A stretch of 64,000 nucleotides of DNA from SIG673 sp045638685 (GTDB lineage Bacteria > Bacillota > Clostridia > Oscillospirales > CAG-272), in NCBI GenBank assembly GCA_045638685.1, contig JAZUBT010000007.1, forward strand, positions 1-64,000, read 5' to 3'. Shown here in pieces: positions 32,896-42,007 of the stretch. Under the pieces are notes generated by a model, which saw only the letters and a list, made by a program, of their open reading frames with translations, ran no database searches and was not told the DNA's origin. Within the stretch, counting starts at the first letter, position 1. Each line of letters starts with the position of its first letter. A program made the translations under genes and the position numbers.

Positions 32896-34170
32896 ATGTT
32901 TATAGATAAAGTTAAAATTTACGTAAAGGCGGGAAACGGCGGAAACGGCTGCGTCTCATTCAGAAGAGAAAAATACGTTTCTCACGGTGGTCCCGACGGT
33001 GGAGACGGGGGCAAGGGCGGAAATATCGTTCTTAGAATTGACGAGGGCACGAACACCCTTTTCCAGTACAAAAACCGAAAAAAATTCGTAGCACAGAACG
33101 GCGGAGACGGTATGAACGGAAAGATGCACGGTAAAACAGCCGATGACCTTATCTTGACCGTTCCTCCGGGAACTGTCGTAAGAGACGCCGAAAGCGGCGC
33201 CGTTATTAAAGACATGTCGGGCTGTGAGGATTATATTCTTTGTAAAGGCGGCAGAGGCGGTTGGGGAAACCGTCATTTTGCCACGCCTACCCGTCAGATT
33301 CCGAGATTTGCAAAGGCGGGAACATTCGGTGAGGAGCGCGAAGTAATATTAGAGCTGAAAATGCTTGCAGACGTAGGCCTTGTCGGTCTTCCGAGCGCTG
33401 GAAAATCCTCTCTTCTTGCAGCTATCAGCGCCGCGCGTCCGAAAATCGCCGCGTATCATTTTACAACCCTTACTCCTAACCTCGGCGTTGTATCGCTTTC
33501 GGAAAACAAGGGGTTTGTGTGCGCCGATATTCCCGGACTTATTGAGGGAGCCTCCGAGGGCGCGGGCCTCGGACTTGATTTTCTTCGTCATATCGACCGT
33601 TGCCGTATGCTTATACACGTGGTTGATATTTCGGGTACTGAAAGCGTCTCCCCTGCTAACGATATGGAAATAATTACCGCAGAGCTTGAAAAATACAGTC
33701 CCGAGCTTGCAGGCAGGCCAAGAATTGTAGCTGCAAATAAAATCGACGCGCACGATTCCTCTCTCGTTAATTTAGACGAATTTGAAAAATATATTGACGA
33801 AAAGGGATACGAGCTTGTCTATATTTCCGCCGCTACGGGTGAAAACGTTGACACTCTTATTCATCTTGTATCCGAAAGACTCCGTCTCCTTCCCCCTCTT
33901 ACAGTTTACGACAAGGAATACGAGGAGGAAGACCTTTCAAAGCCTGCCGATAAGACGGTTACCGTTCAAAGGAAAAACGGTATGTTTGAGGTGGAAGGCG
34001 AGTGGCTTTTCAGATTTATGGGTAACATAAACTTTTCCGACAGAGAATCTCTCATGTTTTTCCAGAAGGTCTTGCGTGAAAACGGCGTAATAGACGCGCT
34101 TACCGCCGCAGGCTGTGGCGAGGGCGACACCGTAAGCATTTACGATTTTGAGTTTGACTTTATTGAGTAA
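32896..34170 (+). CDS. obgE: Obg GTPase
   Basis: A 424-residue GTPase acting in ribosome assembly and, in Bacillota, in sporulation and stress control. The start at 32896 (MFIDKVKIYVKAGNGG) is favoured: the ATG at 32884 overlaps the GGAG site. The glycine-rich Obg fold covers residues 1-157, the G domain has GLPSAGKSSL (G1), DIPGLIEGA (G3) and NKID (G4), and the C-terminal OCT domain starts near residue 345. It is the second gene after ligA with about 100 bases between and no terminator seen. Confidence 0.96.
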   Translation: MFIDKVKIYVKAGNGGNGCVSFRREKYVSHGGPDGGDGGKGGNIVLRIDEGTNTLFQYKNRKKFVAQNGGDGMNGKMHGKTADDLILTVPPGTVVRDAESGAVIKDMSGCEDYILCKGGRGGWGNRHFATPTRQIPRFAKAGTFGEEREVILELKMLADVGLVGLPSAGKSSLLAAISAARPKIAAYHFTTLTPNLGVVSLSENKGFVCADIPGLIEGASEGAGLGLDFLRHIDRCRMLIHVVDISGTESVSPANDMEIITAELEKYSPELAGRPRIVAANKIDAHDSSLVNLDEFEKYIDEKGYELVYISAATGENVDTLIHLVSERLRLLPPLTVYDKEYEEEDLSKPADKTVTVQRKNGMFEVEGEWLFRFMGNINFSDRESLMFFQKVLRENGVIDALTAAGCGEGDTVSIYDFEFDFIE

Positions 34171-34254
34171 AGCTTACGCCGACACTGATAAAACAAACTA
34201 AAAATTAGTTTATAATTTATACCTTTGATTTTTAGAAGGGAAATTTAATCTATA

Positions 34255-35055
34255 ATGAACATACAGTCAGATTTTATAAAAACAAAACCGTTTTATTACA
34301 GAGATTTAAAGCTTGACGAGATTACCTCGGAAAAATCGGAAAATCCGTACCATCATTTCTTCTACTTTAACAGCGACAACTGTATTATTAAATTTGAAAA
34401 CGGCACGGAGCGTTCTCCGTCCGAGGGAACGGTTTGCTACATATCGCCTAATATAGCGTATAAAATAATCGGTGCAGAGGATAAAAACGATATTGTAGGA
34501 ATAGCCGCCTACGGAGCTCTTGCAGACGCTTTTGCCTACTCATGCAGCGCGCTTACCATGCACCTTTCAATGCGCCCTACTGTAATTGACGCATTTGAGC
34601 GCACCGCTGCCCTTATGAAAAATCCGGATTTAAATTCCGAATCGGTTAACAGAATCGCGCTTTCGTTTTACACTCTTTTAATTGAGCTTGTCTTTTCCGC
34701 GTCTCATACGATAGAAACCAAGCCGGAAATAACTGCGTACAAGATTAAAAGCTATATTGAATCAAATATTGATTCTGATATTTCGGTAACAACCATCGCA
34801 AAGCAATTTTACCTGAGCGAAACACACGTTATAAGGATTTTTAAAGAAAAATACGGCGTTACCCCTAAGCAGTATATATTAAAATGTAAGATTGACGCAT
34901 CAAAGCTTTTGCTTCTTGACACCTCGCTTCAGATTAAAGAAATAGCAATGACCTATCATTTTTCCGACAGCTATCATTTTTCGCACACGTTTAAACGTTT
35001 TATGGGTATTTCTCCCGAAAAATACAGGCTTCGCGAGGACGAAAGAAAGAAATAA
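34255..35055 (+). CDS. AraC-family transcriptional regulator
   Basis: A 266-residue regulator. The C-terminal 95 residues form the two-HTH AraC domain: SVTTIAKQFYLSETHVIRIFKEKYGVTP, then IKEIAMTYHFSDSYHFSHTFKRFMGISPEKYR, all in the expected places. The N-terminal part, about 160 residues, looks like a cupin-type ligand domain (HHFFYFNSDNC and GTVCYISPNIAYKI) and has no known ligand. It follows obgE on the same strand by 84 bases and faces the ABC transporter gene, which may be its target, but no binding site is visible. Confidence 0.9.
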   Translation: MNIQSDFIKTKPFYYRDLKLDEITSEKSENPYHHFFYFNSDNCIIKFENGTERSPSEGTVCYISPNIAYKIIGAEDKNDIVGIAAYGALADAFAYSCSALTMHLSMRPTVIDAFERTAALMKNPDLNSESVNRIALSFYTLLIELVFSASHTIETKPEITAYKIKSYIESNIDSDISVTTIAKQFYLSETHVIRIFKEKYGVTPKQYILKCKIDASKLLLLDTSLQIKEIAMTYHFSDSYHFSHTFKRFMGISPEKYRLREDERKK

Positions 35056-35068
35056 ACGAAGAATAACG

Positions 35069-35116
35069 AAAACAGCAAATCGGACTGTCTTAACGGACAG
35101 TCCGATTTGCTGTTTT
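35069..35116. terminator. Strong bidirectional terminator between araC-type gene and ABC transporter
   Basis: A 21-bp perfect stem (35069-35089 with 35096-35116, loop TTAACG) flanked by A and T runs. It lies between convergent genes. Confidence 0.92.
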
Positions 35117-35123
35117 ATTTAAA

Positions 35124-37094
35124 TTATTCCTCATTTATTATGTTATCCGCGCTCTCAATATACCGCTTTGCCTGAGTTGAAAAAAGCTCGTGGTATCTTC
35201 CCTTTTTAGCCATAAGCTCAGAGTGGCTTCCCATCTCTATCAGCTCACCGTATTCAAGCACAAGGATTTTGTTTGCTGTCGTTGCGCTTGAAAGCCTGTG
35301 CGAAACGAAAATTGTTGTTTTATCCTTACGAAGCTCGTCAAAACGGTTGAATATCTCCTGCTCCGCCATAGGATCAAGTGATGCCGTAGGCTCATCTAAG
35401 ATAACAATATCCGATTCCGAATAAAAAGCTCTCGCAATAGCGAGCTTCTGCCACTGTCCTATCGAAAGCTCTATACCGTTATCCTCGAAAATACGCATAA
35501 GAGGAGTATCGTATCCGTCGGGCAGCTTATCTATAAACTCCTTTGCATTACTCTGAACAGACGCTTCTCTTACCTTTTCCATGTCGATACCCTTATCAAA
35601 CTCACCGAACGCTATGTTTTCGGTTATGGATACCGCGTATTTTCCGAAATCCTGGAATATGATACCGAACATACCGTAAAGGTCTTTTACGTCGTATTCT
35701 TTAATATCTCTGCCGTCAAGAAGTATTCTTCCCTCGGTTGGATCGTAAAGTCTTGTCAAAAGCTTAATAAGCGTTGTCTTTCCAGCGCCGTTAAGACCGA
35801 CGAGAACTACCGTGTCTCCGTGGTTAATGGTAAAGGAAACGTTTTTGATAACGTCGAAGGATGCCCCGGGGTATCTGAAGGTTACGTTGTCAAAAACTAT
35901 GGTGTGCTCCGATTTTCTTTCTATTGTCGCGGGAACGGGAATGCTTGGAACAACCGAGCTTTCGGTTTTCATAAAGTCCATTACGTTTTCGATAAAGAGA
36001 GTTCCCTCGTATATCGTCGCGGTAGTGGCTATAAGCGTACCGACGCCCCCCGAAATGTTTGTAAGAGCGCTTACGTAGAGCGAATAATTACCTATCGCCT
36101 CTGTTCCGTTACATACCTGTATCGCTATATACACAAAGAGCGCGCAGTTAACCGCCGTATTAAGAACGGTAAGACCTATATGCCAAAGCCCTTCGGAAAT
36201 AAACAGCTTTTTGAGTCCCGCAAAGTATTTTTTAAAGGTCTCCTTATATCTTCCGATAAAAATATCCGAAAGCGAAAACAGCTTTACCTCTTTGACAATA
36301 TCCTTGTTGGTTATAATTCCCGAATAATAGTTCATCATACGGCGCTCTTTTGAGCGGTGTCTTATGTACATTACGTTCTTTCTGCGGTAAATAAAGTTTA
36401 TTATAGCCGACGGAATAGCAAGAACAACAATAAACACCGGAGCCAAAGGACTTACAGCGCACAGAACCGCAACAAAGGAAACGATACTTATAAGCGTACT
36501 GAATATTTTAAACGTCGCGTTAAGTATCTGAATAGGTCTGTGTCCCGCTTCTCTGTTTGCGTTTTCCAGCTTTTCGTAAAACTCCGTGGTATCAAAGCTC
36601 GCAAGATCAACTGTTTTCGCCTTATTCATTATCTTAAGCTTTATACGGTTTACAACAAGCTCTCCGGAAATTCTTGTAACTATGGTATCAATATTTGTAA
36701 AAATGCTTTTTACTACCGTATAAATAAGCTGAACAACCAGCCAGAAAACGACCGCGCGACAAGCAGCGTTTTCCATCATAGCATCTATCTGCTGAGCAAG
36801 AGGCAGTCCTACGGCTAACGTGCCAAACGCCTCGGCGAGCGAGTTAATGATATTAGCGGTAATAAAGGCGCCGACAACCGGCATTACTCCGTTAAATACC
36901 GAAATAAATACCATGGAAAACAGTATCCACGGTCCTGTCTCCCACACAATGGAGAAAATATAGAAAAGTCGGGAGAAAAATGTGCTTAACAGCGTTTTAA
37001 GATAGGTCGGTACCTCTTTTAAATTTTTAGGCTTCGGTATCGACTGCTCTTTCTGCTCCCTGCGCATAGGCGGCATAGGAAATCCCGGTCCCAT
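35124..37094 (-). CDS. ABC exporter with fused membrane and ATPase domains
   Basis: A 656-residue half transporter that should dimerise. The start at 37094 (MGPGFPMPPM) has AAAGGAAC upstream. Six membrane helices occupy about residues 45-345. The ATPase domain has Walker A GLNGAGKTTL (about 433), Q-loop FQDF, signature LSIGQ (about 543, a variant of LSGGQ), Walker B IVILDEPTASLD (about 562) and H-loop SHRLSS (about 599). All catalytic residues are present. The substrate cannot be told; single-gene homodimeric exporters include lipid, drug and peptide transporters. The N-terminus is rich in Pro and Met. It is followed in order of transcription by a terminator and preceded by nnrD. Confidence 0.92.
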   Translation of the reverse strand: MGPGFPMPPMRREQKEQSIPKPKNLKEVPTYLKTLLSTFFSRLFYIFSIVWETGPWILFSMVFISVFNGVMPVVGAFITANIINSLAEAFGTLAVGLPLAQQIDAMMENAACRAVVFWLVVQLIYTVVKSIFTNIDTIVTRISGELVVNRIKLKIMNKAKTVDLASFDTTEFYEKLENANREAGHRPIQILNATFKIFSTLISIVSFVAVLCAVSPLAPVFIVVLAIPSAIINFIYRRKNVMYIRHRSKERRMMNYYSGIITNKDIVKEVKLFSLSDIFIGRYKETFKKYFAGLKKLFISEGLWHIGLTVLNTAVNCALFVYIAIQVCNGTEAIGNYSLYVSALTNISGGVGTLIATTATIYEGTLFIENVMDFMKTESSVVPSIPVPATIERKSEHTIVFDNVTFRYPGASFDVIKNVSFTINHGDTVVLVGLNGAGKTTLIKLLTRLYDPTEGRILLDGRDIKEYDVKDLYGMFGIIFQDFGKYAVSITENIAFGEFDKGIDMEKVREASVQSNAKEFIDKLPDGYDTPLMRIFEDNGIELSIGQWQKLAIARAFYSESDIVILDEPTASLDPMAEQEIFNRFDELRKDKTTIFVSHRLSSATTANKILVLEYGELIEMGSHSELMAKKGRYHELFSTQAKRYIESADNIINEE

Positions 37095-37152
37095 ATTTAC
37101 AGTTCCTTTCTTTTGAAACAAATTACGTTTCTTTACTAAAATCTACGTTAAA

Positions 37153-38025
37153 TTAATATCCAAGCTCCATAAGTACCTTTGTTGCATACTCCTCAAGATC
37201 ACTCGGAAGCATTCCCATCATTCCTTTTTCCTCTCTGCACTTTGCAGCGGAAAGACCGTGTAGCACGGTTCCGATAACAGCCGCATCCTCCACGGAATAT
37301 CCGGATGCTAAAAAGCCTGCGATTAGTCCCGAAAGAACGTCTCCGCTTCCACCCTTTGCAAGGCCCGCGTTTCCGAGGCGGCTTTCATATACCTCTCCTT
37401 TTTCATTTGAAAGATATATAACGAAATCCTTTAAAACGGTAACACAGCCATATTTTTTTGAAAACTCTGATGCTACAGCCGTGGGATTTTTCTTAATCTC
37501 CTCTACTGAAAGCCCCGTAAGCCTTGACATCTCTCCAACGTGAGGTGTAATAACAAACGGCGTTTTAAAGGCGTTTAACAGCTCTTTGTTTTGGCTTATA
37601 ACGTTAATAGCGTCGGCGTCTATAACCGTCTTTTTTGAAAATGAAGCAACAGCCGACACTGTAGCGGCGCTGTCCGAACTTTGCGAAAGGCCCGGTCCAA
37701 CCAAAAAAGCCGAGGTTTTTTCCGCTACCTTCGCTACGTCTGATATTACCGCCCTCGAAATCATACCGTCATTATTTTCCGCAGCAGGCAAAAATATCGC
37801 GCTCGGATGACGTACGGCAACGAGAGAAATCACCTTTTCGGTAGAAATAAGTCTTACTATACCGCATCCGCTACGAAGCGCGGCGCCCACCGCAAGATCA
37901 GCGGCTCCGCGAAAATTATTTGAGCCTGCAATAACAGTAAGCGTACCCATAGTACCCTTATTACATTCTTTGCTAAGCGGCTTAAGTCTCTCCGTAAGCG
38001 TTTCCAAGGTTAAAACCTTATTCAA
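37153..38025 (-). CDS. nnrD: ADP/ATP-dependent NAD(P)H-hydrate dehydratase
   Basis: A 290-residue carbohydrate-kinase-like domain that repairs hydrated NADH and NADPH. KGTMGTLTVIAGS near residue 22 and NAGLAKGGSGDVLSGLIAG near residue 225 (nucleotide and catalytic site) define the family. In many bacteria this domain is fused to the NnrE epimerase as one protein; here only the dehydratase exists and no epimerase is nearby. Its neighbour gpsA uses NAD(P)H, which fits a housekeeping repair role, but coexpression is only suggested by the 58-base gap. Confidence 0.9.
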   Translation of the reverse strand: MNKVLTLETLTERLKPLSKECNKGTMGTLTVIAGSNNFRGAADLAVGAALRSGCGIVRLISTEKVISLVAVRHPSAIFLPAAENNDGMISRAVISDVAKVAEKTSAFLVGPGLSQSSDSAATVSAVASFSKKTVIDADAINVISQNKELLNAFKTPFVITPHVGEMSRLTGLSVEEIKKNPTAVASEFSKKYGCVTVLKDFVIYLSNEKGEVYESRLGNAGLAKGGSGDVLSGLIAGFLASGYSVEDAAVIGTVLHGLSAAKCREEKGMMGMLPSDLEEYATKVLMELGY

Positions 38026-38083
38026 GACAATCGTCCTCCCGAGCTTTTTTGATAAAAATAATTATATGATGTGTTTTTTAGAA

Positions 38084-39049
38084 TTAAAACTCACTTTTTT
38101 GCGATCTTAAAAAGAGCGAGGATAAAACCTCTCTCGGCACCTTTCCCTCGTGCACTATCGAGTTTACCGCAGAGCAAATAGGCATTTCTACACCGTATTT
38201 CTCCTTTAAATACATAAGCGAACGAACCGTGTAAACGCCCTCTGCAAGCTTATCGTAGCTTTCGCCCTTAACGAACATCTCTCCGAATTTTCTGTTATGA
38301 GAGTGGGGAGAAAAGAGCGTTGCCTCGTAGTCTCCAAGGTGGCAAAGGCCGAAAATACTTCTTTCGTCTCCACCCATAGCGCTTACAAGCCTTGCAATCT
38401 CCCTCGGACCGCGCGCCATAAGCGCCCCTTTAAGCGAGGGATAATTAAAGCCGTCAAGCATTCCTGCGGCTATACCTATGACGTTTTTTGCCGCTGCGCC
38501 GACCTCACAGCCTATTACATCGGTACTGTAATAAAAGCGTATGAGCGATGAACCGAATCTTTCGCAAAGCTCTCTGGTATAATTTTCGTCCTTTGAAACG
38601 AACAGCATACAGTTAGGTATGCCTTTTGTGAAATCCTCAGCGTGTCCGGGGCCTATCCAGAGAGCGCATTTCGTATCCTCACCAAGAGCTTCATATACAA
38701 CCTCGGAAAGTCTCTTTCCTCCGTCCTCAACGATTCCTTTCATACATAGTATGAACTCCTTACCGCCATGTCCGGAAAGGGTTTCCTTGATTTCACTTAC
38801 GAGTGCGGGAAGCCCCTGCGCGCCTACCGAAATAATTACGGTGCCGCTCTGATTTAAGGCCTCGCTTAACGAGTCGGTAAAGCTTACCTTGTCAGACAGC
38901 GCAAGATACTCGTTTTCCCTTCGGTTTTTAAGCTCTTCATAAGATCGGCTACCCTTTCTTCCGTACATAAGCACACTATGTCCTTGTTCCGATAAATACC
39001 ACGCAAGAAAGGACCCCCATCTTCCGCAACCGATAACAGTTATATTCAT
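38084..39049 (-). CDS. gpsA: Glycerol-3-phosphate dehydrogenase (NAD(P)+)
   Basis: A 321-residue enzyme reducing dihydroxyacetone phosphate to sn-glycerol-3-phosphate for phospholipids. The N-terminal NAD motif VIGCGRWGSFLAW, the WIGPGHAEDF segment near residue 132, and the substrate-binding lysine in GAAAKNVIGIAAG near residue 184 are all present. Compared with the common GPSFA motif, WIGPGHA is a variant, so an atypical GpsA subfamily is possible. It has its own consensus promoter and is the first gene of gpsA-nnrD-ABC. Confidence 0.88.
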   Translation of the reverse strand: MNITVIGCGRWGSFLAWYLSEQGHSVLMYGRKGSRSYEELKNRRENEYLALSDKVSFTDSLSEALNQSGTVIISVGAQGLPALVSEIKETLSGHGGKEFILCMKGIVEDGGKRLSEVVYEALGEDTKCALWIGPGHAEDFTKGIPNCMLFVSKDENYTRELCERFGSSLIRFYYSTDVIGCEVGAAAKNVIGIAAGMLDGFNYPSLKGALMARGPREIARLVSAMGGDERSIFGLCHLGDYEATLFSPHSHNRKFGEMFVKGESYDKLAEGVYTVRSLMYLKEKYGVEMPICSAVNSIVHEGKVPREVLSSLFLRSQKSEF

Positions 39050-39093
39050 AGTAATTCTCCAAATATATATTATAGGTAAATATTATTTTCTTC

Positions 39094-39122
39094 ATTATAA
39101 CAAGACCTTGCCTATATGTCAA
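39094..39122 (-). promoter_or_regulatory. Consensus promoter of gpsA
   Basis: A perfect TTGACA (39117-39122), 17-bp spacer and perfect TATAAT (39094-39099) on the minus strand, one of the two best promoters in the window. Confidence 0.88.
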
Positions 39123-39245
39123 CAAGTTTTATGTTAATTTTTAACTATAATTTTTATTTAATCGAAAATTATTAACATTTTTTGGGCATTTTAACCAAAA
39201 TATACGTGTTTTTCTTTAACCAAATGGCGAATTTTTTAAAAAGTA

Positions 39246-39274
39246 TTGATTTTTTTATTGCGTAGTGTTATAAT
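39246..39274 (+). promoter_or_regulatory. Promoter of the HU gene
   Basis: TTGATT (39246-39251), a 17-bp spacer and TATAAT (39269-39274). An AAAGGAAG ribosome site follows. It is divergent from the gpsA promoter. Confidence 0.8.
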
Positions 39275-39326
39275 ATAGAAAAAAGGTAAACAATTGTTTA
39301 TCTTAAAATGAAAGGAAGCAAAAACT

Positions 39327-39602
39327 ATGACAAAAACTAATTTAATCGAAATCGTTGCAGCGAAGACCGAGCTCAAAAAATGCGACGCGGAAAAGGCAAT
39401 AAACGCTGTTCTCGCTGCTATTGAGGAGTCTCTTGTTGCGGGAGAAAAAGTCCAGATTACAGGTTTCGGTACATTTGAGATAAGAGAAAATAAAGAACGT
39501 GAAGGAAGAAATCCCCAGACAGGCGAAAAGATTACCATCGCAGCTTCTAAAACTCCTACGTTCTCCGCAGGAAAAACTCTTAAAGACGCTGTTAATGCTT
39601 AA
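39327..39602 (+). CDS. hup: HU-family DNA-binding protein
   Basis: A 91-residue histone-like protein that bends and compacts DNA. MTKTNLIEIVAAKTELKK, the KVQITGFGTFEIRENKEREGRNPQTGEKI beta-arm region (residues 45-72, with the intercalating Pro in RNPQTG) and the C-terminal helix GKTLKDAVN match the family closely. It has its own promoter and terminator. In many Clostridia hup precedes the rqcP-yabP-yabQ cluster, as here. Confidence 0.96.
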   Translation: MTKTNLIEIVAAKTELKKCDAEKAINAVLAAIEESLVAGEKVQITGFGTFEIRENKEREGRNPQTGEKITIAASKTPTFSAGKTLKDAVNA

Positions 39603-39625
39603 TCTATAACACTAAGGCACAGGAG

Positions 39626-39672
39626 ACCGGTTTTCAAACATAACCGTTTAATGCGTTTGTTTGAAAATCGGT
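39626..39672 (+). terminator. Terminator of hup
   Basis: A 14-15-bp stem (39626-39640 with 39658-39672) with one G-U pair, which pairs on the plus strand, followed by seven Ts. Further A/T-rich bases reach rqcP at 39814 with nothing else recognised. Confidence 0.82.
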
Positions 39673-39813
39673 TTTTTTGCCGAAATAAGCTATAAAACAC
39701 ATTGATATTTGCGTAAAATTTTGCATAAATATTTAAGACTGATTATGTGTTTTCACTATTTATCTGCTTTTTTGCCAGATAAAACACATTTTTTGTGTAA
39801 ACGGAGATAGAAA

Positions 39814-40089
39814 ATGAGACTTGACAAATTTTTAAAGGTTTCGAGAATTATAAAACGTCGCACAGTAGCAAACGGCGCATGCGATGCGGAACACGTTACC
39901 GTCAACGGAAAGCGCGCCAAAGCGTCTTATGACGTAAAGGAAAACGATATTATTGAAATAACCTTCGGTCAAAGAGTGCTTAAAGTAAAGGTTCTTGATG
40001 TAAAAGAACATACGTTAAAGGCTGACGCCGCATCTCTTTATGAGGTACTTGAGCAACGACAGGTTACTTCGGAATTGCCCGAAAAATAA
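39814..40089 (+). CDS. rqcP: S4-domain RNA-binding protein RqcP (YabO family)
   Basis: A 91-residue protein with an N-terminal S4 fold: MRLDKFLKVSRIIKRRTVANGACDAEHVTVNGKRAK is the family signature of Hsp15/YabO. In Bacillus it assists RqcH in elongating poly-alanine tails on stalled nascent chains. It stands before yabP and yabQ as in Bacillus and other Clostridia. Twenty or so C-terminal residues are less conserved. Confidence 0.9.
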   Translation: MRLDKFLKVSRIIKRRTVANGACDAEHVTVNGKRAKASYDVKENDIIEITFGQRVLKVKVLDVKEHTLKADAASLYEVLEQRQVTSELPEK

Positions 40090-40134
40090 TTCTCCCCTTC
40101 TGTCAATTTAATTCGTTTTAAGGTTATACAAAAA

Positions 40135-40163
40135 TCATAAAATCTTCCGATTTTTCATATACA
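40135..40163 (+). promoter_or_regulatory. Possible sigma-E-type promoter of yabP-yabQ
   Basis: TCATAAA (40135-40141) and CATATACA (40156-40163) with 14 bases between resemble the Bacillus sigma-E elements KMATATT and CATACAHT. They lie 32 bases before the yabP ATG. The genes are mother-cell sporulation genes in Bacillus, so the site is in a plausible place. Confidence 0.4.
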
Positions 40164-40194
40164 TTTTAAAAAAGTATGCGAAAGGGCGATTACA

Positions 40195-40479
40195 ATGGCT
40201 TTAAATAACCAAGAAACATTAAAAAAACACCGTATTGAAATGATAGACAGAACAAGCGTAAGCATAACCGGAGTAAGCGACGTAATTAACTTTGACGAAG
40301 GCTCTGTTGTTTTAGAGACGAGCGGCGGTATTTTATCTATTGACGGACAGGAGCTTCATATAGTAAGCCTAAACGTTGACAGCGGCGAAATATCAATTTC
40401 GGGAAGCGTCAGCGGTATTATCTATCCGGGGAGCATAAGTAAAAGCGGGGGCGGGTTTTTCCGGAAAAAGGCAAAATAA
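40195..40479 (+). CDS. yabP: Sporulation protein YabP
   Basis: A 94-residue protein of the YabP/YqfC family, which in Bacillus acts in spore cortex or coat formation in the mother cell. HRIEMIDRTSVSITGVSDVINFDEGSVVLET and the LHIVSLNVDSGEISISGSVSGI pattern are diagnostic. It ends with a basic FFRKKAK. Its TAA overlaps the yabQ ATG by one base (TAATG), so the two are coupled. Confidence 0.93.
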   Translation: MALNNQETLKKHRIEMIDRTSVSITGVSDVINFDEGSVVLETSGGILSIDGQELHIVSLNVDSGEISISGSVSGIIYPGSISKSGGGFFRKKAK

Positions 40480-41084
40480 TGGGAATGCCCGAAGAAAATC
40501 TTGTCTTTTTACTGTTATACTCACTTACTGTCGGAGCTTTTCTCGGAGTTTTATGGGATACTTTCCGTATAATAAGAATTGTATGCTACGGAAAAAGAAA
40601 AGCAGGCGCATTCTCCCCTATTAAGCTTCCGTCAAATGAAAAGGATGTCAGCCGCGCTCTTGCCTTTAGTCATACACAAAAGGTGTTTTCTCCTTCGGGA
40701 ATTGCAATATTCCTTTCAGATCTACTGTTCTGTCTTGCTACCACGATTTCTGTAATTATTCTTCTTTTCCACCTTAACGGCGGAGAGATACGCGGTTTTG
40801 CGCTTTTCGGCGCGGCTGTCGGTTTTTCTGTTTATTACTTTACGGTAGGACGGCTTACGGTTTTATTTTCAGATTTTATTATAAAAGGAATAAAAAAGCT
40901 TGTTTTACTTACACTTTCGGTAACCGTTATACCGATTTTCAGACTTTTAAGTAAGCCTTTTGCATTATTACTGCAAAAAATAAATGTAAAAATAAGAAAA
41001 ATAAAAACAAATATTTTTATTAAACGACGAATTAACGAGGCGCGCGAAGGCTTTGGGCTTTTTGGCAAGTGCTTTAAAAGATAA
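40479..41084 (+). CDS. yabQ: Spore cortex biosynthesis protein YabQ
   Basis: A 201-residue membrane protein. Hydrophobic segments lie at residues 8-25 (LVFLLLYSLTVGAFLGVLW with DTFRIIR), about 70-95, 100-125 and 140-155. The first 70 residues fit YabQ, which is needed for cortex synthesis. The C-terminus is basic. The usual next gene divIC is absent; instead the fumarase alpha gene follows after 23 bases. Confidence 0.85.
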   Translation: MGMPEENLVFLLLYSLTVGAFLGVLWDTFRIIRIVCYGKRKAGAFSPIKLPSNEKDVSRALAFSHTQKVFSPSGIAIFLSDLLFCLATTISVIILLFHLNGGEIRGFALFGAAVGFSVYYFTVGRLTVLFSDFIIKGIKKLVLLTLSVTVIPIFRLLSKPFALLLQKINVKIRKIKTNIFIKRRINEAREGFGLFGKCFKR

Positions 41085-41107
41085 TTAACGTAAAAAGGAC
41101 TGTAAAA

Positions 41108-41953
41108 ATGAGAGAGATAGATTCTGCTTTAATTACAAAAACGGTAAAAGAGCTGTTTTTAAAGGCTAACGTTATTCTTCCCAAGGATACCGAGGAAAAA
41201 ATTTGCTCAGCGTGCGAGCGCGAAGCCTCGCCCGTTTCCGCGGCAGCTCTGCGTACCGCAAAGGAAAACCTTATTGCGGCTAAAACCGAGAAAATGCCTA
41301 TCTGTCAGGATACGGGCATGGCTGTTGTGTTTTGTGAAATAGGAAAGGATATACATATTGTGGGCGATACCCTTACCGATGCTGTAAACGAGGGGGTAAG
41401 ACAAGCTTATACCGAAGGCTTTTTCCGTTGTTCGATCGTTGACGATCCGCTTTTTAACAGAAAAAACACATCCGATAACACACCTGCCGTTATTCATACC
41501 GAGTTTGTAAACGGAGACCGTCTTAAAATCACAGTTGAACCTAAAGGCTTTGGCTCGGAAAATATGAGTAAGATTAAAATGTTTAATCCGTCAATAACCA
41601 AGGACGACATAATAAAATTTGCCGTTCAAACGGTAAAGGAGGCCGGTGGCAACCCCTGTCCTCCCGTTGTTCTCGGAATAGGAATAGGCGGAACGTTTGA
41701 CTATTCCGCCGTGCTTGCCAAGAAAGCGCTTGCGCGCAGCATCTCGGTAAGAAACGCAAATCCACTTTACGCGGCTCTTGAGGAAGAAATTTTAGACGAG
41801 CTTAATAAAACAGGTGTTGGTGCTCAGGGCTTTGGCGGAGACACAACGGCTCTTGCTGTCAACATAGAGTACTTCCCTACCCACATTGCGGGACTTCCGG
41901 TAGCGATTAATGTAAACTGTCATATAGCCAGACACGCCGAGACGCTTATATAA
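41108..41953 (+). CDS. Class I fumarate hydratase, alpha subunit (orphan)
   Basis: A 281-residue Fe-S hydro-lyase alpha subunit (FumA N-terminal domain, TtdA type) for fumarate to malate or tartrate dehydration. The three Fe-S cysteines are visible in PICQDTGMAVV near residue 62, GGNPCPPVVLG near residue 182 and NCHIARHAET at the end. The beta subunit, normally directly downstream, is not here: a tRNA gene follows 100 bases later. It follows yabQ by 23 bases with AAAAGGACTG as ribosome site, so it may be cotranscribed with the sporulation genes. Either the beta subunit is encoded elsewhere or this enzyme works alone. Confidence 0.88.
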   Translation: MREIDSALITKTVKELFLKANVILPKDTEEKICSACEREASPVSAAALRTAKENLIAAKTEKMPICQDTGMAVVFCEIGKDIHIVGDTLTDAVNEGVRQAYTEGFFRCSIVDDPLFNRKNTSDNTPAVIHTEFVNGDRLKITVEPKGFGSENMSKIKMFNPSITKDDIIKFAVQTVKEAGGNPCPPVVLGIGIGGTFDYSAVLAKKALARSISVRNANPLYAALEEEILDELNKTGVGAQGFGGDTTALAVNIEYFPTHIAGLPVAINVNCHIARHAETLI

Positions 41954-42007
41954 CATTTTTAACAACAAATGTTTAAAAAAACTTAATAATTTTTTCTGCC
42001 AAACCTA

